From positions 1 through 40,657 of the forward strand of contig JAJSDU010000026.1 in NCBI GenBank assembly GCA_028577615.1: a stretch of 40,657 nt of DNA, written 5' to 3'. Both the position numbers and the translations under genes were made by a program. This document shows positions 23,562 to 33,580 of this stretch, in pieces. The number at the start of each line of letters is the position of its first letter. Within the stretch, counting starts at the first letter, position 1. The notes beneath the pieces are model-generated. The model saw nothing but the letters and a program-made list of their open reading frames with translations, ran no database searches and had not been told where the DNA came from. This DNA is from Nitrosomonas sp. (GTDB taxonomy: Bacteria > Pseudomonadota > Gammaproteobacteria > Burkholderiales > Nitrosomonadaceae).

Positions 23562-24974
23562 CTACAGCGTAACCGTTGTTTTGTGACCGGGTATGAAAAC
23601 ATGATTCCAGTTTAACCGGCTTTTGATCGCGGACAGCAATGCGTTTGCGTTATTGGTTTCGCCATGCACGATAAATGTTTTTTCCGGTGTTTGCGTGAAA
23701 TGTCTGAGCCAATCCAGCAAGGCTGCCTGATCGGCATGCGCGGATAATCCGCCGATCGTGTAAATTTTCGCCCGGACGGAAATAGCTTCGCCAAAAATTT
23801 TGACAACCCGGGCGCCGTCGACCAGACGGCGCCCCAATGTTCCAGTCGCCTGGAAGCCGGTGATGACGATACTGCATTCCGGCCGGCCCAGATTGTATTT
23901 CAGATGGTGCTTGATGCGGCCGGCATCGCACATGCCGCTCGCCGAGATGATGATGGCGCCGTGGCGGATGGTGTTCAGGTGCATGGATTCTTCAACATCC
24001 TGGACAAAATGAATCCGCGGCTTTCTGCCATTGCCGCTCATCCACTGCATGGCATCCACTGCTTCCTTGTCGAGCAGCGCGAGATGCTTCATGGTGATGT
24101 CGGTTGCCGCCAGCGCCATGGGCGAATCTACATAAATATCCATTTCGCCGAGCTTTCCCGCGCGATACAGATCGATCAGTAAAAACAGCAGATCCTGCGT
24201 GCGGCCGACGGTGAACGCGGGAATAATGACGTTGCCGCCTTTTTTTGACAGCGTGTCATTAATGGCGAGTACCAGTTCATCGAGTGTCTCGAGCATGGTG
24301 CGATGCAACCGGTTGCCGTAGGTCGACTCGATCAGCAGAATGTCGGTCTGTCTTATCGGCGTCGGATCGCGCACGATCGGATGGCCCGGTTGCCCCAGGT
24401 CGCCTGAAAAGACGATTTTTTTGGTCACGGCGCCTTCGGTTAACCAAAGTTCAATAATCGCGGAACCCAGAATATGGCCGGCATCCCGGAAAATGCATCG
24501 CACCGTAGGATGGGGTTTGATTTCAGTGTCGTAAGCCACGCTGTGTATCTGTTTGAGAAAATGTTCCGTCTGCGCCACGGTGTACAGGGGCGCGTATTCC
24601 TGCGTGGCGCTGCTTCTGGAATGCTTGTCGCGTCGGGTTTTATTGCGCCATTCGGCTTCCTTTTCCTGGATGTGTGCGCTGTCCTTGAGCATGACTTGCA
24701 GCAGATCGCTGGTGGCCGAGGTTGCGTAGACCGGACCTCTGAATCCCCAGACGCGTAACCGTGGCAGCAGGCCGGAATGATCGATGTGCGCATGCGTGAG
24801 CAGGACAAAGTCAATGGATTCCGGATCGAAGTCAAATGCGGTGCGGTTCTTTTTGTCCGCTTCGCGCCCCCCCTGGAACATGCCGCAATCGACAAGAAAG
24901 CGTAATTCGCCTGTTTCAATCAGATAGCACGATCCGGTGACCTCGCCTGCGGCGCCATGAAATGTCAGTTGCAT
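23562..24974 (-). CDS. Beta-CASP metallo-beta-lactamase-fold RNase-like protein
   Basis: A 470-residue member of the bacterial CPSF-like beta-CASP family. The metal site motif THAHIDHSG has ligands His61, His63, Asp65 and His66. More ligands follow in DAGHILGSA and FSGDLGQPG. The beta-CASP part carries IPAFTVGRTQ and ISASGMCDAGRIKHH, and the end has GGLSAHADQAALLDWL and VHGETNNANAL. Family members act as RNA endo- or exonucleases; the physiological RNA here is unknown. It starts 15 bp after the bioA stop on the same strand, so the two are probably cotranscribed, although their functions look unrelated. Confidence 0.87.
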   Translation of the reverse strand: MQLTFHGAAGEVTGSCYLIETGELRFLVDCGMFQGGREADKKNRTAFDFDPESIDFVLLTHAHIDHSGLLPRLRVWGFRGPVYATSATSDLLQVMLKDSAHIQEKEAEWRNKTRRDKHSRSSATQEYAPLYTVAQTEHFLKQIHSVAYDTEIKPHPTVRCIFRDAGHILGSAIIELWLTEGAVTKKIVFSGDLGQPGHPIVRDPTPIRQTDILLIESTYGNRLHRTMLETLDELVLAINDTLSKKGGNVIIPAFTVGRTQDLLFLLIDLYRAGKLGEMDIYVDSPMALAATDITMKHLALLDKEAVDAMQWMSGNGRKPRIHFVQDVEESMHLNTIRHGAIIISASGMCDAGRIKHHLKYNLGRPECSIVITGFQATGTLGRRLVDGARVVKIFGEAISVRAKIYTIGGLSAHADQAALLDWLRHFTQTPEKTFIVHGETNNANALLSAIKSRLNWNHVFIPGHKTTVTL

Positions 24975-24989
24975 AAAATAGAGGCAGTG

Positions 24990-26330
24990 TTAATCATCAA
25001 GTGAATTGAGTATATGCATTGTCCCGTCGATAAGTAAATCGATTTCCGCGTCGGTGATGATGTAAGGCGGCATGAAATAAACCGTTTTGCCGAGTGGACG
25101 CAGCAACAGCTGCTGTTGCAGTCCGGCCTGGAAAAAATGCTGTGAAAAGTGCTCGATGCCGGTATCGACTTCAAACGCCCAGATCATCCCGCAGTTGCGG
25201 AAGTGGCGGACTCTGGGGTGCGCTGACAGTGCGGTTGCGGCAGTGTTGAGATATCGCGTCCTGGTTTTGTTATTTTCCAGGACGTTGTCCTGTTCGAAGA
25301 TGTCGAGCACTGCCAGTGCCGCGCGGCACGCCAGCGCGTTGCCGGTGTGCGTGTGCGAATGCAGAAAGGCGTGCGCCGATTGATCGTCATAAAAACGCCG
25401 GTAGACGGTGTCGGTTGTCAGAACGACCGAGAGTGGCAGGTAGCCGCCGCTCAGGCCTTTTGCAAGGCACAGGAAGTCCGGCGTGATATTGGCCTGCTCG
25501 CAGGCAAACAGGGTGCCGGTGCGGCCAAAACCGACCGCGATTTCGTCGGCGATCAAATGCACCTGATAACGGTCGCAGATTTCCCGGGCGCGTTCGAGAT
25601 AAACCGGGTGGTACATGCCCATGCCTGTTGCACCCTGAATCAGCGGTTCGACAATCAACGCGGCAGTTTCGGCATGATGCCGGGCCAGATGCGCTTCAAG
25701 CGCGGCAGCCGCGCGCAGCGCGTAATCTTCAGCAGATTCGCCCTGCCCGGCATAACGCCAATCCGGCGTCATGACATGCGTGCAGGGCCGCAGCAACGGT
25801 GCATAGGTCGTCTTGAAAATGGCGATATCGGTGACTGACAAGGCGCCGAGTGTTTCGCCGTGATAATCGTTTTGCAGACTGACAAACCGGGTCTTGCCGG
25901 TTTTTCCGGCAAGCTGCCAGTAATGGAAGCTCATTTTCAGTGCGATTTCGGTTGCTGAGGCGCCGTCGCTGGCATAAAAACAGTGCCCGAGATCGCCGGG
26001 TGTCATGGCTTTCAGGCGCTCGGACAAGGCGATGACCGGTTCGTGCGTGAATCCGGCGAGCATGACATGCTCGATTCGATCCAGCTGATCCTTGATTGCC
26101 GTGCCAATTCTCGGATTGGCGTGCCCGAAAAGATTCACCCACCAGGAGCCGATCGCATCCATGTATTTGTTGCCGTCCGCGTCGAAAAGCCAGATGCCGT
26201 CGCCACGCACGATGGGTACAAGCGGAAACGTTTCATGTTGCTTCATCTGGGTGCAAGGGTGCCAGACGGTATCGAGACTGCGTTGTTGGAAAGCGGATGT
26301 GGTTGAAATACTGGAATTGCGGGTGGGCAT
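24990..26330 (-). CDS. bioA: Adenosylmethionine--8-amino-7-oxononanoate aminotransferase
   Basis: A 446-residue class III aminotransferase matching BioA. WHPCTQMKQHETFP near 23-36 and SWWVNLFGHANPRI (62-75) are typical BioA signatures. DYHGETLGA follows at about 155-163, with the PLP-ring aspartate in IADEIAVGFGRTG and Lys291 in CLAKGLSGG as the Schiff-base lysine. In biotin synthesis it converts KAPA to DAPA with SAM as amino donor. ATG 26330 has no clear ribosome binding site; a later start is possible but would trim the N-terminus. It stands apart from other bio genes and shares its transcript direction with the beta-CASP gene downstream. Confidence 0.94.
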   Translation of the reverse strand: MPTRNSSISTTSAFQQRSLDTVWHPCTQMKQHETFPLVPIVRGDGIWLFDADGNKYMDAIGSWWVNLFGHANPRIGTAIKDQLDRIEHVMLAGFTHEPVIALSERLKAMTPGDLGHCFYASDGASATEIALKMSFHYWQLAGKTGKTRFVSLQNDYHGETLGALSVTDIAIFKTTYAPLLRPCTHVMTPDWRYAGQGESAEDYALRAAAALEAHLARHHAETAALIVEPLIQGATGMGMYHPVYLERAREICDRYQVHLIADEIAVGFGRTGTLFACEQANITPDFLCLAKGLSGGYLPLSVVLTTDTVYRRFYDDQSAHAFLHSHTHTGNALACRAALAVLDIFEQDNVLENNKTRTRYLNTAATALSAHPRVRHFRNCGMIWAFEVDTGIEHFSQHFFQAGLQQQLLLRPLGKTVYFMPPYIITDAEIDLLIDGTMHILNSLDD

Positions 26331-26567
26331 AGTGCGATTCGGTTTAAGTGACTGGTGATAAAAAATTCACGCTGTATGTTGTTTGGAATGACGGTGAAAT
26401 TCACCATGTACGCTGTGGCTCCTCAACAGAACCAGATCCGGGCGGGGTAATTCCAGGCGGTAATGGTAAACTGATTTCCACTCGCTTTCCAGTTCGATCA
26501 ATTTCGGCTTCCAGCAATGTTTCCAGTGTGTATTGCGGGTATTGTCATTTGTCGTCGTAGACCAGGA

Positions 26568-27326
26568 TTATTGAACCGGTTGTCTGCAAAATTCTTCGAT
26601 CAGGCGCTCAATGCGCATGCTGTGACTGCCTTGCCAATAAATCCGATGACATCCTGAACACATCAGAAATTTGTCGTAATACTGTCGTGTGAGCGGTTTG
26701 AGGTGGTGCGCGATAGTCGATTTTCCGGTGCTGACCAATTTTTCGTTACAGTGCGTGCAGCGCGTCAGCGGGGCAAGCGATGCGTACAGATTGAACCGGC
26801 TCAAGATTTCTCTGACCTGTGCTTTGGGAATATCGGTGCGCACAAAGTAACCATAAGTGATGATTTTACGTTTCAGCAGCTTGCGGTCGCGAGTTAGCGC
26901 GATGCGGTGGGTTTTGCCGGAAATTTCCGCAATGGATGAATCGGCAAAATCATTGCGATATAAACAATCAAAGCCCAGCAACCGCAGATAACGCGCCAGT
27001 CGCCCGAGATTGGCATCAATAACAAACCGGGGGTTCCCGGGTATCGGTGGCGAGAGATGATACAGCGGTCTGACAGACTCATGCGTGGCTGTTGAACAAA
27101 CCGGATAAACGTGAATTTCATCGCTATGCTGAACGCTGTAATCAAAATCGACGGAAACGCCATTAACGATAATCAGATCGATTTCGGTATGCGGGACATT
27201 GCAGGATTCAATAACATCCTTGATAGATGCGTGACGATTAACAGCATAAGCGATGACCTGATTTCGCCTGGCCGGTGAAATAAAGTCTTTCAGTGTGACA
27301 TGGAAGTGTAAATATGCGTATTCCAT
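26568..27326 (-). CDS. Mut7-C RNase-domain protein with N-terminal ubiquitin-like domain
   Basis: A 252-residue protein. Residues 1-82 match the Mut7-C-associated ubiquitin-like fold (ends VSVDFDYSVQHSDEIHVYPV). The Mut7-C PIN-like RNase domain follows from FVIDANLGRLARYLRLLGFD, with further acidic residues in YRNDFADSS and LTRDRKLLKRK. A zinc ribbon follows (CTHC ... CSGC before HRIYWQGSH). It is predicted to be a cytoplasmic nuclease; no substrate is known. It is divergent from carA. The frame stays open for 67 codons past the stop, but that tract (26367-26567) is not a recognisable domain. The 237 bp between this gene and bioA hold no other supported feature. Confidence 0.85.
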   Translation of the reverse strand: MEYAYLHFHVTLKDFISPARRNQVIAYAVNRHASIKDVIESCNVPHTEIDLIIVNGVSVDFDYSVQHSDEIHVYPVCSTATHESVRPLYHLSPPIPGNPRFVIDANLGRLARYLRLLGFDCLYRNDFADSSIAEISGKTHRIALTRDRKLLKRKIITYGYFVRTDIPKAQVREILSRFNLYASLAPLTRCTHCNEKLVSTGKSTIAHHLKPLTRQYYDKFLMCSGCHRIYWQGSHSMRIERLIEEFCRQPVQ

Positions 27327-27397
27327 AATATGAATACTATATCAGCCGCTGCTTCACGATAGGGCGGATTTGCATAGAAACAGACAGTTTTTTCACG

Positions 27398-27403
27398 TAT
27401 AAT
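27398..27403 (+). promoter_or_regulatory. Candidate -10 element for carA
   Basis: TATAAT matches the sigma70 -10 consensus and lies 77 bp upstream of the carA start in the 154-bp intergenic region shared with the divergent Mut7-C gene. No convincing -35 sits at the right distance (TTGCAT is 22 bp away), so this is tentative. Confidence 0.35.
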
Positions 27404-27480
27404 TTCACACAATACAGCTGGACAAATCAGTATTTTTGTCCGATTCCCGAATCTCGAATCAAAATCCAAGGAGTTTTTTT

Positions 27481-28629
27481 GTGCCGCAACGCCAGCCTGC
27501 CATTCTCGCATTAGCAGATGGGACTGTATTTCATGGCGTTTCTATCGGTGCCGAGGGCGCCGCAACCGGGGAAGTGGCTTTCAATACCGCGATGACCGGT
27601 TATCAGGAAATTCTGACGGATCCTTCCTATTGTCGGCAGATCATTACCTTGACTTATCCGCATATCGGTAACACGGGGACCAATCCGGAAGATATCGAAT
27701 CAGGGCATCTGGATAAGGTATATGCGTCGGGTCTGGTTATTCGTGACTTGCCACTGATCGCGAGCAGCTGGCGCAAGACGCAAACGCTGCCGGATTTCCT
27801 GCTGGAACGTAAGGTCGTTGCCATTGCCGATATCGATACGCGCAAGCTGACGCGGATTCTGCGCGAAAAAGGCGCGCAGGCGGGTTGTATTATGACCGGG
27901 CAGTTCGATATTAATGAAGCGCTTGCACAGGCGTGTGCTTTTCCAGGTCTTGCGGGCATGGATCTCGCAAAAACGGTAACCTGCCAGAAATCCTATACTT
28001 GGAACGAAGGTGAATGGGCGCTGGGAGACGGGTATCAATCCGCAGACAGTCAGAGTCAGCATTTTCAGGTCGCTGCGTTTGATTTTGGTATCAAGCGCAA
28101 CATTTTGCGTAAACTGGCGCAGCGCGGTTGCAGTGTCACTGTCGTGCCGGCGCAGACTTCCGCTGAGGAAATCGTGGCTTTAAAACCAGATGGCGTTTTT
28201 CTGTCAAATGGCCCGGGTGATCCTGAGCCCTGTGATTACGCCATCAATGCGACACGCGCTTTGCTGGATAGAAACATTCCCCTGTTCGGAATCTGTCTTG
28301 GCCATCAATTGCTCGCTTTGGCGAGTGGCGCCAGGACGGTTAAAATGAAATTCGGGCATCATGGCGCCAATCATCCGGTGCAGGATGTGCAGAGCGGAAA
28401 AGTTTTTATTACCAGTCAGAATCACGGTTTCGCCGTGGATGCGGATACCTTGCCGGAAAACGTGCGTATCACGCATGTCTCGCTTTTCGACGGCAGTTTG
28501 CAGGGATTCGAGTTGCTGGATAAACCCGCTTTTTGTTTTCAGGGTCATCCGGAAGCGAGTCCTGGTCCGCACGAGGCGGATTATCTTTTTGATCGCTTCA
28601 TAGCCATGATGCGGCATTCCAAGGATTAA
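27481..28629 (+). CDS. carA: Carbamoyl-phosphate synthase small (glutaminase) subunit
   Basis: A 382-residue CarA. The N-terminal domain has [14 protein letters not shown] and [23 protein letters not shown]. The class I glutamine amidotransferase domain has the nucleophile elbow [13 protein letters not shown] and the His-Glu pair in [13 protein letters not shown]. It releases ammonia from glutamine for CarB to make carbamoyl phosphate for arginine and pyrimidines. The start is GTG 27481 with AAGGAG at 27468-27473; the frame is open further upstream but without a start as good. It is followed by carB after 47 bp. Confidence 0.96.
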   Translation: MPQRQPAILALADGTVFHGVSIGAEGAATGEVAFNTAMTGYQEILTDPSYCRQIITLTYPHIGNTGTNPEDIESGHLDKVYASGLVIRDLPLIASSWRKTQTLPDFLLERKVVAIADIDTRKLTRILREKGAQAGCIMTGQFDINEALAQACAFPGLAGMDLAKTVTCQKSYTWNEGEWALGDGYQSADSQSQHFQVAAFDFGIKRNILRKLAQRGCSVTVVPAQTSAEEIVALKPDGVFLSNGPGDPEPCDYAINATRALLDRNIPLFGICLGHQLLALASGARTVKMKFGHHGANHPVQDVQSGKVFITSQNHGFAVDADTLPENVRITHVSLFDGSLQGFELLDKPAFCFQGHPEASPGPHEADYLFDRFIAMMRHSKD

Positions 28630-28676
28630 TGCCAGTCGATGAGTTCCATAAACAATCAATTTAAGCCGTATTGATC

Positions 28677-31600
28677 ATGTCTAAACGTACCGACATCCAG
28701 TCTATTCTCATCATCGGTGCAGGGCCTATCATCATTGGGCAGGCCTGTGAATTCGATTATTCCGGGGTGCAGGCCTGCAAAGCGCTGCGCGAGGAAGGCT
28801 ATCGCATCGTTCTGGTGAATTCCAATCCGGCAACGATTATGACCGATCCGGAAATGGCGGATGCGACCTATATCGAACCTATCACATGGCAGATGGTGGA
28901 AAAAATCATCGAACTTGAGCGCCCTGATGCGCTGTTGCCAACCATGGGCGGACAGACTGCACTGAACTGCGCGCTCGATCTGGTTAAGCATGGCGTGCTG
29001 GAAAAATATCATGTCGAATTGATCGGCGCATCACGTGAAGCGATTGATATGGCCGAAGATCGCGAGAAATTCAAAAAAGCGATGTCGCGTATCGGTTTGA
29101 ATTCCGCCCACTCCGCGGTTGCACACAGTATGGAAGAGGCGCTGCAGGTTCAGGCGATGCTTGGTTATCCTGTAATCATTCGTCCTTCTTTTACCATGGG
29201 CGGCAGTGGCGGCGGCATTGCTTATAACCGGGAAGAATTTATTGAAATCTGTGAACGTGGATTGGAGGCTTCGCCGACCAAGGAATTGTTGATCGAAGAG
29301 TCGGTGATCGGCTGGAAAGAGTTCGAAATGGAAGTGGTGCGCGATAAACAGGATAATTGCATCATTATCTGTTCCATTGAAAATCTTGACCCCATGGGCA
29401 TTCATACGGGTGATTCGATTACCGTGGCGCCTGCGCAGACCCTGACCGACAAGGAATATCAGATCATGCGCAATGCATCAATTGCAGTATTGCGTGAAAT
29501 TGGCGTGGAGACAGGGGGCTCAAACGTGCAGTTTGCCATAAACCCGGAGAATGGCCGTATGTTGGTCATAGAAATGAATCCCCGTGTGTCGCGCTCGTCC
29601 GCGCTGGCTTCAAAGGCAACGGGTTTTCCGATTGCCAAAATCGCTGCGAAACTTGCCGTGGGGTATACGCTGAATGAGCTTGGCAATGATATTACCGGTG
29701 GTGTTACTCCGGCGTCATTTGAGCCTGCAATTGACTATGTCGTGACCAAAGTGCCGCGGTTTGCTTTCGAAAAATTTCCGCAGACCAACGATCGCTTAAC
29801 GACACAAATGAAATCTGTCGGTGAAGTCATGGCTATTGGCAGAACATTTCAGGAGTCATTGCAGAAAGCGTTGCGCGGACTGGAAACAGGGGTGGACGGG
29901 TTGGATGAGAAAACTGACAATCTGGAAAAAATTCAGTCTGAACTGGCCAATCCGGGTGCGGAACGGATCTGGTATGTTGCCGATGCATTTCGTTGCGGTA
30001 TGACGCTGGAAGAAGTTTGTCAGTTGACACGCATTGATCCCTGGTTTTTGTCGCAGATAGAGGATTTGGTCAGCCAGGAGCGCGCTTTGTCCAGGAAAAG
30101 GCTGGAAGCGCTGGATGAGCAAACATTGCGCAGATACAAGCGCAATGGATTCTCTGACCGCAGGTTGGCCAGGTTATTGAATACCGATCAGACAGCAGTG
30201 CGCATTTACCGTCATCGATTTAATCTGCGACCGGTGTATAAACGGGTGGATACCTGTGCGGCGGAGTTTGCTACCAATACCGCCTATATGTACTCGACTT
30301 ACGAAGAGGAATGCGAGGCTCAACCGACTGACAGAAGGAAAATCATGGTGCTGGGTGGCGGTCCCAACCGGATCGGACAGGGCATCGAGTTTGATTATTG
30401 CTGCGTGCATGCTGCGCTCGCATTGCGTGAGGACGGTTATGAAACCATTATGGTAAATTGTAACCCGGAAACCGTTTCGACCGACTACGATACGTCAGAC
30501 CGATTGTATTTCGAACCACTGACACTGGAAGATGTGCTGGAAATCGTCGCCGTCGAGAAACCGGAAGGCGTTATCGTACAGTATGGTGGTCAGACGCCGC
30601 TGAAACTGGCTCGCGATCTTGAGGCGAATGGCGTGCCGATTATCGGTACCAGTCCTGACATGATTGATTGCGCGGAAGACCGGGAACGTTTCCAGAAAAT
30701 GCTGCATGAATTGGGATTGAAACAGCCGCCCAATCGAACGGCGCGCAATCCCGAGGCTGCGCTGGCAGCGGCTGAAGAAATCGGTTATCCGCTGGTGGTT
30801 CGGCCAAGTTATGTTCTGGGCGGTCGTGCGATGGAAATCGTGCACGAGCAAAGCGATCTTGAACGTTATATGCGTGAAGCGGTTAAAGTGTCCAATGATT
30901 CCCCGGTTTTGCTGGATCGTTTTTTGACGAATGCCGCTGAAATCGATATCGATGCAATTCATGACGGCGAAACAGTATTGATTGGCGGCATTATGGAACA
31001 CATCGAGCAGGCGGGTGTTCATTCCGGCGATTCGGCTTGTTCTCTGCCACCTTTCAATCTGCAGCCGCAAGTACAGGAAGAGCTGCGGCGGCAGACGGCG
31101 ATAATGGCGCGCGCGTTGCAGGTAAAAGGATTGATGAATGTGCAGTTTGCCATACAGGATGGCATTGTTTATGTGCTTGAGGTCAATCCTCGTGCGTCAA
31201 GGACTGTGCCGTTTGTGTCAAAAGCGACAGGATTGCAACTGGCCAAGATCTCGGTGCGCTGCATGACGGGCAGGACGCTGCGGCAACAAGGTGTTACACA
31301 GGAAGTGACGCCGTCATTTTATTCAGTGAAGGAGGCCGTTTTTCCTTTTATCAAACTGCCGGGTGTGGATACCATATTAGGGCCGGAGATGAAATCTACC
31401 GGTGAGGTGATGGGAATCGGCAGCACATTCGCCGAAGCCTTTGTTAAATCGCAGCTGGCATCGGATATACGTCTGCCAAGATCGGGCAAGGCTTTTATCA
31501 GTGTGCGCCAATCCGATAAGTTTCATGCCATCGAGATCGCGCATGATCTTGTGAAACTCGGTTTCACGCTGTATGCAACGCGCGGCACTGCGGCAACGCT

Positions 31601-31874
31601 TGCGGAGGCCGGACTGGATGTCGTTCCGGTGAACAAGGTGGCGGAAGGCCGGCCGCATATTGTAGATATGATCAAAAACGGTGAGATCAATCTGATTATC
31701 AATACAGTCAAAAATAAGCGCAGTGCGATACGTGATTCATATTCAATCCGTTCTGCGGCGCTTCAAGGGCGCGTAACCTACTATACGACATTGTCCGGAG
31801 CGCGGGCTGCATGCGTGGGCATGGCGAATATGAAGGAGCTAAGCGCGTATAATCTGCAAAAAATGCATTCATAA
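28677..31874 (+). CDS. carB: Carbamoyl-phosphate synthase large subunit
   Basis: A 1065-residue CarB of normal length with two homologous ATP-grasp synthetase halves. The first starts [19 protein letters not shown] and has the [13 protein letters not shown] loop; the second starts [21 protein letters not shown]. An oligomerisation domain lies between, and the C-terminal allosteric domain contains [20 protein letters not shown]. It makes carbamoyl phosphate from bicarbonate, ammonia and two ATP. ATG 28677 gives the standard N-terminus ([14 protein letters not shown]); a TTG six bases earlier is the alternative. The ribosome binding site is weak, so translation may be coupled to carA. carA-carB-greA is a conserved order. 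Confidence 0.97.
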   Translation: MSKRTDIQSILIIGAGPIIIGQACEFDYSGVQACKALREEGYRIVLVNSNPATIMTDPEMADATYIEPITWQMVEKIIELERPDALLPTMGGQTALNCALDLVKHGVLEKYHVELIGASREAIDMAEDREKFKKAMSRIGLNSAHSAVAHSMEEALQVQAMLGYPVIIRPSFTMGGSGGGIAYNREEFIEICERGLEASPTKELLIEESVIGWKEFEMEVVRDKQDNCIIICSIENLDPMGIHTGDSITVAPAQTLTDKEYQIMRNASIAVLREIGVETGGSNVQFAINPENGRMLVIEMNPRVSRSSALASKATGFPIAKIAAKLAVGYTLNELGNDITGGVTPASFEPAIDYVVTKVPRFAFEKFPQTNDRLTTQMKSVGEVMAIGRTFQESLQKALRGLETGVDGLDEKTDNLEKIQSELANPGAERIWYVADAFRCGMTLEEVCQLTRIDPWFLSQIEDLVSQERALSRKRLEALDEQTLRRYKRNGFSDRRLARLLNTDQTAVRIYRHRFNLRPVYKRVDTCAAEFATNTAYMYSTYEEECEAQPTDRRKIMVLGGGPNRIGQGIEFDYCCVHAALALREDGYETIMVNCNPETVSTDYDTSDRLYFEPLTLEDVLEIVAVEKPEGVIVQYGGQTPLKLARDLEANGVPIIGTSPDMIDCAEDRERFQKMLHELGLKQPPNRTARNPEAALAAAEEIGYPLVVRPSYVLGGRAMEIVHEQSDLERYMREAVKVSNDSPVLLDRFLTNAAEIDIDAIHDGETVLIGGIMEHIEQAGVHSGDSACSLPPFNLQPQVQEELRRQTAIMARALQVKGLMNVQFAIQDGIVYVLEVNPRASRTVPFVSKATGLQLAKISVRCMTGRTLRQQGVTQEVTPSFYSVKEAVFPFIKLPGVDTILGPEMKSTGEVMGIGSTFAEAFVKSQLASDIRLPRSGKAFISVRQSDKFHAIEIAHDLVKLGFTLYATRGTAATLAEAGLDVVPVNKVAEGRPHIVDMIKNGEINLIINTVKNKRSAIRDSYSIRSAALQGRVTYYTTLSGARAACVGMANMKELSAYNLQKMHS

Positions 31875-31891
31875 AAACTACAGGCTAAAAA

Positions 31892-31911
31892 GTGCATTTC
31901 GACAAATGCAC
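31892..31911 (+). other. Small hairpin between carB and greA
   Basis: GTGCATTT-CGAC-AAATGCAC is a perfect 8-bp stem with a tetraloop, 17 bp after the carB stop and 50 bp before greA. No T run follows, so it is not a clear terminator; it could be a processing or attenuation element. Confidence 0.35.
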
Positions 31912-31961
31912 GTATAGTGTGTAAACAAAAAACAAATCACAAGGAAGGGTAAACAGTAATA

Positions 31962-32438
31962 ATGAGTACAACGCCTTTAACTGTTGCAGGCGCTGAAGCG
32001 TTGCGTAGAGAGTTGCATGAAATGAAGACTATTCATCGTCCAGCCGTCATTGCGGCAATTGCCGAAGCACGTTCACATGGTGATCTTTCCGAAAATGCAG
32101 AATATGATGCAGCGAAAGAAAAACAAGGATTTATTGAGGGGCGGATTGCCGAACTTGAAAGCAAGCTATCAAACGCTCAGATCATCAATCCCGCGCTCAT
32201 TAATGCCGATGGCGCCTGCGTCTTTGGTGCGACAGTTGAGCTTGAGGATATGCAGAGCGGTGAAACAGTGACATATCAGATTGTTGGTGAAGACGAGGCC
32301 AGCATCAAGCATGGAAAAATTTCCATAAATTCGCCGATCGCGCGCGCACTTATTGGGAAGCATGCAGGTGACGTTGCTGAAGTTCAAGCGCCTGGCGGAA
32401 TTCGTGAGTATGAAATTCTTGGTGTGAAGTATATTTAG
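31962..32438 (+). CDS. greA: Transcript cleavage factor GreA
   Basis: A 158-residue GreA of typical length. The N-terminal antiparallel coiled coil contains [24 protein letters not shown], whose tip acidic residues (the Asp and Glu of DLSENAEY) bind metal in the RNA polymerase secondary channel. A C-terminal FKBP-like domain follows ([30 protein letters not shown]). It rescues backtracked polymerase by stimulating RNA cleavage. ATG 31962 is preceded by AAGGAAGG. It follows carB and converges with yhbY, whose stop is 22 bp away. Confidence 0.96.
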   Translation: MSTTPLTVAGAEALRRELHEMKTIHRPAVIAAIAEARSHGDLSENAEYDAAKEKQGFIEGRIAELESKLSNAQIINPALINADGACVFGATVELEDMQSGETVTYQIVGEDEASIKHGKISINSPIARALIGKHAGDVAEVQAPGGIREYEILGVKYI

Positions 32439-32460
32439 TATCCTTCGCGATGAAGAGCAA

Positions 32461-32808
32461 TCATGTCTGATAACTGCGTTTAGTGCGGCGTGGCTCGCGT
32501 CTTCCCTGCCGGGTTGATTTTGGTTTCTCAATTTCTTCCGGTTTCGGACGGTAGATGATTAAGATTTTTCCAATTTGTTGTATGGGCTCGGCATTGAGTC
32601 TTTGGCAAATTTCTTCATAAATTGCTTTCCGGATAAGGCGATCATCCAGTTGAACCTTGACTTTGATCAGTTCGTGGGATAGCAGTCCGCGATCCAGTTC
32701 TTCAATAACGTTATTAGTAAGACCCGCTTTTCCGATGAGGACCACCGGACTGAGTGTATGTCCTTGTGCGGAAAGCAGGCGACGTTGTGTAACGCTGAGT
32801 GTCGACAT
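32461..32808 (-). CDS. yhbY: YhbY/CRS1-type RNA-binding protein
   Basis: A 115-residue protein with one CRM domain (QRRLLSAQGHTLSPVVLIGKAGLTNNVIEELDRGL; the GKAGLT loop corresponds to the family's GxxG RNA-binding motif). A basic C-terminal tail follows (KSTRQGRREPRRTKRSYQT) that may add RNA affinity. Family members bind pre-50S particles. It is divergent from rlmE across only 33 bp; the yhbY-rlmE-ftsH neighbourhood is conserved in proteobacteria. Confidence 0.93.
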   Translation of the reverse strand: MSTLSVTQRRLLSAQGHTLSPVVLIGKAGLTNNVIEELDRGLLSHELIKVKVQLDDRLIRKAIYEEICQRLNAEPIQQIGKILIIYRPKPEEIEKPKSTRQGRREPRRTKRSYQT

Positions 32809-32841
32809 AAAATTTTCTTATCAAAAATATTATTCTACTTT

Positions 32842-33462
32842 ATGACGCGTACTAAAACCAGCAACCAATGGATGAAAGAGCATGTCAGTGATTTCTTTGT
32901 CAAGCAAGCAAAGAAAGAAGGTTATCGCTCGCGTGCCGCGTATAAATTGCTTGAAATTGATGCGCAGGATCACATTTTTAAAAAAGGAATGATTGTTGTT
33001 GATCTCGGTGCCTCGCCAGGTAGCTGGACTCAGGTAGCATTGCATAAAATAGGTGCGTTAGGTAAAGTTGTTGCACTAGATATTTTAGAAATGCGGTCTT
33101 TGCCCGGTGCTGTTTTTATTAAAGGTGATTTTCGGGAAGAAAGTGCTATTATAGAACTTGATCGCGAACTGGGTAGACAATCGCCGGATCTGGTGATTTC
33201 CGACATGGCGCCAAACATAAGCGGGATAGCTGTCAGTGATCAAGCGAAGAGTATGTATCTGGCGGAATTGGCTTATGGTTTTGCGATGAGCAAGCTGAAC
33301 CACGGCGGTAATTTTCTGGTCAAAGTTTTTCAAGGGAGCGGATTTGATCAGTTCTTACGTGAAATGCGCTGTGGATTTGCAAAAGTGCAGGTGCGTAAGC
33401 CGGAAGCTTCCCGGGATCGCAGCAATGAAGTGTATTTGTTGGGGCTTAAAAAGAAAAATTAG
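32842..33462 (+). CDS. rlmE: 23S rRNA (uridine-2'-O)-methyltransferase RlmE (FtsJ/RrmJ)
   Basis: A 206-residue FtsJ-type methyltransferase. The SAM motif is VDLGASPGSWTQVA. The K-D-K-E catalytic tetrad is visible in KKEGYRSRAAYKLLEID, VISDMAPN, FLVKVFQG and SNEVYLL. In the family it methylates U2552 in the A-loop of 23S rRNA in the assembled 50S subunit. ATG 32842 gives MTRTKTSNQWMKEH, the expected N-terminus; the frame runs into yhbY on the other strand but without a plausible start there. It is followed 118 bp later by ftsH, an AT-rich gap. Confidence 0.95.
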   Translation: MTRTKTSNQWMKEHVSDFFVKQAKKEGYRSRAAYKLLEIDAQDHIFKKGMIVVDLGASPGSWTQVALHKIGALGKVVALDILEMRSLPGAVFIKGDFREESAIIELDRELGRQSPDLVISDMAPNISGIAVSDQAKSMYLAELAYGFAMSKLNHGGNFLVKVFQGSGFDQFLREMRCGFAKVQVRKPEASRDRSNEVYLLGLKKKN

Positions 33463-33580
33463 AATTTGAAATCAGAATAATAAAAAACGGCAATATAAAA
33501 AACACGAAAAGATCTTATTTCTTTATTTTCACAATAATGTATTTTTAAATATCGTAAGGTGCAAACCAAGAGGAGCTATC

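Noticed and set aside
26367-26567. In-frame open extension of 67 codons after the Mut7-C stop codon
   Set aside because: The Mut7-C domain ends normally at the stop and the extension matches no domain I know; stop-codon readthrough or a pseudogenised tail is possible but unsupported.
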